NCBI GenBank assembly: GCA_020697635.1 | Contig: JAEHCT010000035.1 | Span: forward strand, 1 to 9,755 | Length of the DNA: 9,755 nt | Direction of reading: 5' to 3' | From: Candidatus Bathyarchaeota archaeon | GTDB taxonomy: Archaea > Thermoproteota > Bathyarchaeia > TCS64 | Shown: one piece after another, positions 6,506 to 9,755 of the stretch | How the letters are laid out: each line of letters opens with the position of its first letter | How positions within the stretch are numbered: position 1 is the stretch's first letter | Notes under the pieces: generated by a model | Seen by the model: the letters and a program-made list of their open reading frames with translations, nothing else | Database searches by the model: none | What the model was told of the DNA's origin: nothing | Position numbers and translations under genes: made by a program

Positions 6506-7521
6506 TGAAGAACCTGAAGTACTACAGGGACAGGTACGTTAGGAGACAGCCTAGCGCCTTCTGCCCCGGCTGCGGCGGCGGGATAATACTCAACTGCTTC
6601 GTACGTGCCATCGACGACCTGGGCCTAGACAAGGACAAGATACTCGCGGTCTCGGGCATCGGGTGCAGCGCCTGGATACCCAGCCCCAACTTCAACGGCG
6701 ATACCCTTCACACCACCCACGGCAGGGCCATAGCGTTCGCCACGGGCGCCAAGACCTTCAACCCGGAGCTGACGACGGTCGTCTTCGTGGGGGACGGCGA
6801 CGGCGCCGGTATAGGCGGCAACCACCTCATCCACGCGGCCAGACGGAACATAGATCTCACCGTGATACTGGTGAACAACATGAGCTACGCCATGACGGGC
6901 GGACAGATCGCCCCCACGACCCTCCATGGCGAGACCACCGTCACCAGCCCCTACGGCAACCCCGAGTCGCCTTTTGACATCACCCAGCTGGTCCGCGCCG
7001 CCGGCGCGAGCTACGTCGCCAAGTGGAGCACATACCACGTGGTCGAGCTCACACGGAGCATCAAGGAGGCCATAGAGCACAAGGGCTTCAGCTTCATAGA
7101 GGTGCTCAGTCAGTGCCCGACGCAGCAGCGCCGGATCTTCAACCTCCGTGGCCCCGTCGACAGCCTGCCGCCCCGTATACTGGATATGTTCAGCGAGAGT
7201 ACCGTGGTCAAGGACAGGCCGGAAAAGGGCGGCTACGTCTACGCGGTGCCCAAGACATCCTCGGAGGAGACACTGAAACAGGTAAAGGCCATGGACGACG
7301 TTGAGGCAAGGATCGTCGACCATATGATACACGGCAGAGTAGTCCGTGTGGACACCAAGCTCCCAGACATGGTCTGCGGGAAGCTGCTTGAACTGGGCTC
7401 TGTGTCCGACGTTAAAGACCACCTGGAGGAGAAGATAGAGCTCGGCGTCTTCGAGAAGAAGACGAGACCCGAGTTCACAGACGCTCTGCGGGAGATCATT
7501 AGGAAGGCGAGATGTGACTAA
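6505..7521 (+). CDS. korB: 2-oxoacid:ferredoxin oxidoreductase beta subunit (thiamine diphosphate-binding)
   Basis: The protein has 338 residues, about 50 more than the ~280-290 I expect for KorB. CPGCG (20-24), GIGCS (51-55) and CPT (Cys204) supply the four cysteines (20, 23, 54, 204) that hold the subunit's [4Fe-4S] cluster. The thiamine-diphosphate motif runs from GDGDG (96-100) to NN (124-125), with GGNHLIHAARRN between them. TGGQIAPT (131-138) and YGNPESPFD (150-158) are also family hallmarks. The extra length is C-terminal: from about residue 235 the chain becomes charged and helical, without a domain I recognise. GTG 6505 overlaps the korA stop by one base and has AGGAGG (6491-6496) eight bases upstream. 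It forms the catalytic core with KorA. Confidence 0.93.
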   Translation: MKNLKYYRDRYVRRQPSAFCPGCGGGIILNCFVRAIDDLGLDKDKILAVSGIGCSAWIPSPNFNGDTLHTTHGRAIAFATGAKTFNPELTTVVFVGDGDGAGIGGNHLIHAARRNIDLTVILVNNMSYAMTGGQIAPTTLHGETTVTSPYGNPESPFDITQLVRAAGASYVAKWSTYHVVELTRSIKEAIEHKGFSFIEVLSQCPTQQRRIFNLRGPVDSLPPRILDMFSESTVVKDRPEKGGYVYAVPKTSSEETLKQVKAMDDVEARIVDHMIHGRVVRVDTKLPDMVCGKLLELGSVSDVKDHLEEKIELGVFEKKTRPEFTDALREIIRKARCD

Positions 7522-8053
7522 AGTGCAGCAGAACATACTCATCGGCGGGACCGGGGGCCAGGGAATAGTGGCAAGCGGCGAGTTCCTGAGCGCGGCGCTC
7601 TTCGCGAAGGGCTACGAGGTGGTCTTCGGCCGGAGCTACGGCTCCGAGGCGAGGGGCGGGAGCTGCCGCAGCGAGATAATGGTCAGCGACCACGAGATAA
7701 ACGACCTCCAGTTCGAGACGAGCGACATACTGCTGTTGCTGAGCCTCCCCGCGTACAAGAAGTACATGGGCAAGGCCAAGAAGGGCTCTATTGTCATCAT
7801 GGACTCCAGCGTCATGGAGCGCGTCGAGGGTGATGTCAGGGACGACGTCGAACTCATCCAGGTCCCGGCTAGGGACATCGCGGTGCGGCTGGGAAACCAG
7901 ATCGTCGCCAACATGGTGATCCTGGGTGCCCTCTCGAAACGCTCGGATATGGTGCGCCTCGATCTGCTCAAGGAGGCCGTGGAACGTAGTATGCGGCCCA
8001 GCATGAGGGAGATCAACCTCCACGCCCTCGAGGAAGGCTACAACACTGTATAG
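7514..8053 (+). CDS. korC: 2-oxoacid:ferredoxin oxidoreductase gamma subunit
   Basis: The 179 residues match the POR/KOR gamma family. GGTGGQGIV (11-19) opens the nucleotide-like fold, SYGSEARGGSCRSEI (41-55) is the family signature that contributes to CoA binding, and QIVANMVILGAL (129-140) is the conserved C-terminal helix. It completes the delta-alpha-beta-gamma set. GTG 7514 overlaps the end of korB by eight bases; GTG 7523 (fourth codon) is a possible alternative. AGGA at 7501-7504 is a modest ribosome site, so translational coupling to korB is likely. The gene ends in TAG at 8051-8053, and the next gene, a Nudix hydrolase, continues in the same frame with no intervening stop. Confidence 0.93.
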   Translation: MTKVQQNILIGGTGGQGIVASGEFLSAALFAKGYEVVFGRSYGSEARGGSCRSEIMVSDHEINDLQFETSDILLLLSLPAYKKYMGKAKKGSIVIMDSSVMERVEGDVRDDVELIQVPARDIAVRLGNQIVANMVILGALSKRSDMVRLDLLKEAVERSMRPSMREINLHALEEGYNTV

Positions 8054-8058
8054 GGGAT
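8053..8058 (+). promoter_or_regulatory. Shine-Dalgarno-like site for the Nudix gene
   Basis: GGGGAT overlaps the korC stop codon and lies four bases before ATA 8063, at which the Nudix N-terminus would begin. An ATG at 8059 is out of frame and stops after 20 codons. The site therefore supports initiation near 8063 rather than at the internal TTG 8138. Confidence 0.4.
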
Positions 8059-8062
8059 ATGC

Positions 8063-8503
8063 ATAACGAGCAGGCAGTACCCGACTCACCCGATTCCAGG
8101 GGTAGCCGGAATAATACTTGACGGCGACCGCATACTGTTGAGCGAGCGAGGAAAGCCTCCCTCCGAGGGGAAGTGGGGGCTCCCCGGCGGCGCGGTGGAG
8201 GTCGGTGAGACCATCGAGGAGGCCATCGTCCGGGAGATCCTTGAGGAGACCAGGGTAACGGTTAGACCTATCAGACTGATCACTTTCCTCGACTCCATCC
8301 ACCGTGACGACGACGGTAGGGTGAGGTACCACTACGTTTTGTTCGAGTACCTCTGCGAGTACATCTCGGGCGAGGTATCGCCCAGCTCAGACGCGCCTAA
8401 CGCCAAGTGGGTGGAATATAATGAACTCGACTCTGTGGACATCATGCCCAGCACGAAGAAGTTCATCTTGAAGGTGCTGAAACAAGAGAACACCCCCACA
8501 TAA
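8063..8503 (+). CDS. Nudix hydrolase with unclear start codon
   Basis: From ATA 8063 the frame encodes 146 residues. The N-terminal strand YPTHPIPGVAGIIL (6-19) and GKWGLPGGAVEVGE (36-49) are typical of MutT/ADP-ribose-pyrophosphatase-like Nudix proteins, which hydrolyse nucleoside diphosphates linked to another group. The Nudix box spans Gly43-Val65, with Glu49, Arg57-Glu58 and Glu61-Glu62 in place for metal binding; the usual Gly before the last hydrophobic residue is Arg64. Substrate is unknown. No ATG, GTG or TTG precedes the conserved first strand: the first in-frame one is TTG 8138, which would remove that strand and leave 121 residues. So an ATA start, a one-base sequence error (dropping C8062 would give ATG-ATA-ACG in frame) or restart after the korC stop must be considered. 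It follows korC by nine bases and probably closes the kor operon. Confidence 0.8.
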   Translation: MTSRQYPTHPIPGVAGIILDGDRILLSERGKPPSEGKWGLPGGAVEVGETIEEAIVREILEETRVTVRPIRLITFLDSIHRDDDGRVRYHYVLFEYLCEYISGEVSPSSDAPNAKWVEYNELDSVDIMPSTKKFILKVLKQENTPT

Positions 8504-8504
8504 T

Positions 8505-8549
8505 TTACCAAATGGTTAAATATCGTAATGCATTGAATCCATTTGGTAA
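8505..8549 (+). repeat. Perfect 11-bp inverted repeat flanking the tusA core promoter (candidate operator)
   Basis: TTACCAAATGG (8505-8515) and CCATTTGGTAA (8539-8549) are exact reverse complements separated by 23 bases. The left arm begins two bases after the Nudix stop and covers the expected BRE position; the right arm covers the expected transcription start and ends on the A of the tusA ATG. The TATA-like box lies between them. Half-site centres are 34 bp apart, a little over three helical turns, so a dimer or tetramer could occupy both and shut the promoter. In a read-through RNA the arms could also pair and hide the start codon. Confidence 0.6.
8516..8523 (+). promoter_or_regulatory. 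TATA-like box of the tusA-dsrE operon
   Basis: TTAAATAT is centred near 8519.5, so transcription would begin at about 8546, within three bases of ATG 8549. This predicts a leaderless or nearly leaderless mRNA for the sulfur-relay operon, and agrees with the absence of a Shine-Dalgarno site before tusA. Confidence 0.5.
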
Positions 8550-8791
8550 TGATTGTGTCTGACATTAAGATCGATTTGGAGCTGGACTGCAAGGGGATGT
8601 TCTGCCCCATGCCCATCGTCCAGCTCAAGAAGGCTACCAAGAACATGAAGCCCGGGCAGGTGCTCAGGCTCGTAGCCACAGACCCGGGCAGCAAGAGAGA
8701 CGTCCCCGCGTGGGCCGATAAGACCGGGAACGAGATCTTGGACTCCAGAGAGGAGGTCAAGGAGTTCATGTTCATAATCAAGGTGAATTAG
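8549..8791 (+). CDS. tusA: TusA/SirA-family sulfur carrier protein
   Basis: This is an 80-residue, single-domain protein of the usual TusA size. LDCKGMFCPMPIVQLKKA (12-29) holds the CPxP motif (Cys19-Pro22), whose Cys accepts persulfide sulfur; a second Cys is at 14. ATDPGSKRDVPAWA (43-56) is the other conserved block, and the chain ends in a strand FMFIIKV. TusA proteins hand sulfur between a donor and DsrE-type partners in tRNA thiolation, cofactor synthesis or sulfur oxidation. ATG 8549 fits the predicted leaderless start; TTG 8543 upstream and GTG 8555 are in frame but less likely. It is the first gene of a closely spaced set with three DsrE-type genes, so those are its probable partners. 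It is separated from dsrE2 by one base. Confidence 0.9.
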   Translation: MIVSDIKIDLELDCKGMFCPMPIVQLKKATKNMKPGQVLRLVATDPGSKRDVPAWADKTGNEILDSREEVKEFMFIIKVN

Positions 8792-8792
8792 C

Positions 8793-9215
8793 GTGGCAGA
8801 GAAGCCAACCAAGATGGCGATAATAGTTCACAGCGGCACTCTGGACAAGCTGTACCCCGTCTTCATGCTGGCCAGCACAGGCGGTAGCATGGACATGGAT
8901 GTACACCTCTTCTTCACCTTCTGGGGACTAAACGCATTAAAGAAAGGTGGAATGGAGTCGGCGAAGCTCCCCGGCGTCATGAGCCTGGGGACAGGGATGA
9001 TGAAGGGGAAGATCAAGAGCGTCGGCGTCCCCAGCCTCCCGGAGCTGCTTGAGATGACCAGGATGACGGAGAAGGTGACCATCTACGCGTGCAGCACCAC
9101 CATGGCGATGATGGATGTCCCCAAGGAGCAGCTCATCCCCGAGGTGGACGAGATCGTCGGAGCAGCAAGCTTCCTCGCCATAGCCATGGACGCAGACGTC
9201 CAGCTATTCATCTAG
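8793..9215 (+). CDS. DsrE2-like sulfur transfer protein
   Basis: The protein has 140 residues. It opens with KMAIIVHSGTLDKLYPVFMLAS (about 7-28), then VHLFFTFWGLNALKK (37-51), YACSTTMAMMDV (98-109) with the single Cys100, and a C-terminus ending GAASFLAIAMD...LFI. FFTFWGL, AC-x-x-x-M and the LFI end mark the DsrE2 branch of the DsrE/peroxiredoxin-like superfamily. Known DsrE2 proteins are encoded beside tusA and are thought to take part in sulfur trafficking; Cys100 is the likely persulfide site. No transmembrane segment is convincing. GTG 8793 has AGGTGA (8781-8786) six bases upstream, inside the end of tusA. The start could also be Met8, but the spacing favours GTG. Confidence 0.85.
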   Translation: MAEKPTKMAIIVHSGTLDKLYPVFMLASTGGSMDMDVHLFFTFWGLNALKKGGMESAKLPGVMSLGTGMMKGKIKSVGVPSLPELLEMTRMTEKVTIYACSTTMAMMDVPKEQLIPEVDEIVGAASFLAIAMDADVQLFI

Positions 9216-9224
9216 GGTGACCAC

Positions 9225-9590
9225 ATGGGCAGGATGCTCGTACTCCTCTGCGACTCCCCGTACCACCACGAGAGTGTGGGCCACGTTATAGAACTGACGA
9301 AGGCTGCGATCGGGAAAGGCCACGATGTTGACATCTACCTAATGATGGACGGAGTCTACAACCCTATTATCAGTCAGAGCGGCGAACCTTTCCGCATGGA
9401 ATCAATCTCGGACCAGTTCAAGGCGTTGCTGGAGCTAGGCGCCAACGTTTCTGGCTGTAGGGTCTGCATGGAGCTTAGAGGCGTAGAAGAAGATAGTCTC
9501 CCAGCCGGCACAGACGTCGGCGGAATATTCGATCTATCGGAGATGCTGGCAGAGGCCGACGTCGTGCTGAGCTTCACGGGGGTAGAGTGA
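9225..9590 (+). CDS. DsrE/TusD-like sulfurtransferase subunit
   Basis: This 121-residue protein has the DsrE-family fold: a first strand MLVLLCDSPYHHESVGHVIEL with the active-site loop, a helix, KGHDVDIYLMMDGVYN (31-46) and then SGCRVCMELRGV (76-87). Cys78 lies eight residues before the Gly of RGV, as the active Cys does in TusD/DsrE; Cys81 makes an additional CxxC pair. The homologous TusBCD/DsrEFH complexes are hexameric and relay persulfide from TusA. ATG 9225 is preceded by GGGTGA (9215-9220), which overlaps the dsrE2 stop. The stop TGA overlaps the next ATG by one base (TGATG... as ATGA-type coupling), so it is translated together with the DsrF/TusC-like gene. Assigning it to TusD rather than another DsrE paralogue is moderately sure. 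Confidence 0.82.
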   Translation: MGRMLVLLCDSPYHHESVGHVIELTKAAIGKGHDVDIYLMMDGVYNPIISQSGEPFRMESISDQFKALLELGANVSGCRVCMELRGVEEDSLPAGTDVGGIFDLSEMLAEADVVLSFTGVE

Positions 9591-9755
9591 TGGCGGAGAA
9601 GAAGACGCTCGTGGTGATCAAGTCGGTGCCTTTCACAGACTTAAACTACTATGAGGCCCTCCGGACGGCGGCTGGCCTCTGGGAGCACAGCGTATCCGTA
9701 CTGTGGATAGGCGACGGCGTCTACGCGGCGCTGAAGGATGCAGACAGGTCCTTCA
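9590..9755 (+). CDS. DsrF/TusC-like sulfur relay subunit, N-terminal part (runs off window)
   Basis: From ATG 9590 the frame stays open to the window end, giving 55 residues. TLVVIKSVPFTDLNYYEALR (6-25), then a helix, VSVLWIGDGVYAALKD (35-50) match the start of DsrF/TusC proteins, in which KS-x-P near the N-terminus and the GDGVY turn (41-45) are characteristic. DsrF/TusC is the partner of DsrE/TusD in the heterohexameric sulfur-relay complex. The overlap by one base with the preceding dsrE stop agrees with a joint complex. A dsrH/tusB-like gene would be expected next, outside the window. The call rests on a fragment. Confidence 0.75.
   Translation, partial: MAEKKTLVVIKSVPFTDLNYYEALRTAAGLWEHSVSVLWIGDGVYAALKDADRSF

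Noticed and set aside
6625..7542. Long minus-strand open frame (305 codons) opposite korB
   Set aside because: The plus strand encodes a complete KorB with all motifs; the antisense frame arises from GC-rich codon structure and resembles no family.
8059..8121. ATG 8059 as start of a separate small gene
   Set aside because: It gives only 20 codons before TGA, overlaps the Nudix first strand in another frame, and shows no family pattern.
7499..8332. Long minus-strand open frame opposite korC and the Nudix gene
   Set aside because: It spans two well-supported plus-strand genes and shows no recognisable domain, so it is a shadow.
7514..8503. Pyrrolysine-type reading of UAG joining KorC and Nudix
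   Set aside because: TAG is the commonest stop in this window (six of thirteen genes), so general recoding is unlikely; only occasional read-through is left open as a finding.
8527..8534. AATGCATT palindrome inside the tusA promoter
   Set aside because: An 8-bp palindrome is expected by chance, and it is not centred on the larger inverted repeat.
1..9755. tRNA/rRNA genes, CRISPR repeats, insertion sequences, toxin-antitoxin or phage genes
   Set aside because: I looked for these on both strands; coding sequence fills nearly all of the window and gaps are too short or lack the needed structure.

Overview
The window looks like thermophilic archaeal DNA, most likely from a TACK-superphylum (Thermoproteota-like) lineage. 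Evidence for this: a proteasome beta-subunit tail sits directly before a KH/metallo-beta-lactamase/beta-CASP ribonuclease of the aCPSF1 (FttA) type. Arg and Ile codons lean strongly on AGG and ATA. TATA-like boxes lie about 26 bases before start codons. A SepF-type division protein suggests FtsZ-based division, which would exclude FtsZ-less groups such as Sulfolobales. The exact lineage cannot be fixed from sequence alone. TAG, TGA and TAA are all used as stops, with TAG the most frequent, so there is no sign of stop-codon recoding.

Layout. 1-2064 (+): 3' end of psmB, then complete aCPSF1. 2061-2372 (-): sepF, convergent with aCPSF1; the two share a CTAG that supplies both stop codons. 2373-2519: divergent AT-rich control region (the longest gene-free stretch, 147 bases) with a leaderless-type sepF promoter, a promoter for the next gene, and a perfect 17-bp palindrome touching that gene's start codon. 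2520-3470 (+): ornithine cyclodeaminase/mu-crystallin-family enzyme. 3552-5060 (+): sodium:solute symporter. 5098-8053 (+): four tightly overlapping genes korD-A-B-C for a 2-oxoacid:ferredoxin oxidoreductase. 8063-8503 (+): Nudix hydrolase in the same frame as korC just after its stop. 8505-8549: perfect 11-bp inverted repeat flanking a TATA-like box. 8549-9755 (+): sulfur-relay operon tusA, dsrE2, dsrE/tusD-like, and dsrF/tusC-like (cut by the window end).

How the genes fit together. The first block is core information processing (protein degradation, transcription termination/RNA cleavage) plus cell division. The middle block could form a route from amino or organic acid uptake (symporter), through ketimine or amino-acid redox chemistry (OCD family), to CoA-dependent oxidation of 2-oxoacids with reduction of ferredoxin (Kor); this is inference from adjacency. 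The last block is a sulfur-carrier relay, used in known organisms for tRNA thiolation or for dissimilatory sulfur oxidation; the window does not show which.

No wholly new multi-gene system is evident. The points most worth a second look are: (a) korD and the Nudix gene both lack a usable ATG/GTG/TTG where homology and Shine-Dalgarno signals place the start, and instead show ACG and ATA; (b) two perfect palindromic elements end exactly at the A of a start codon (OCD gene and tusA); (c) korC and the Nudix gene are read in one frame separated only by TAG. I see no tRNA, rRNA, CRISPR array, insertion sequence or origin.
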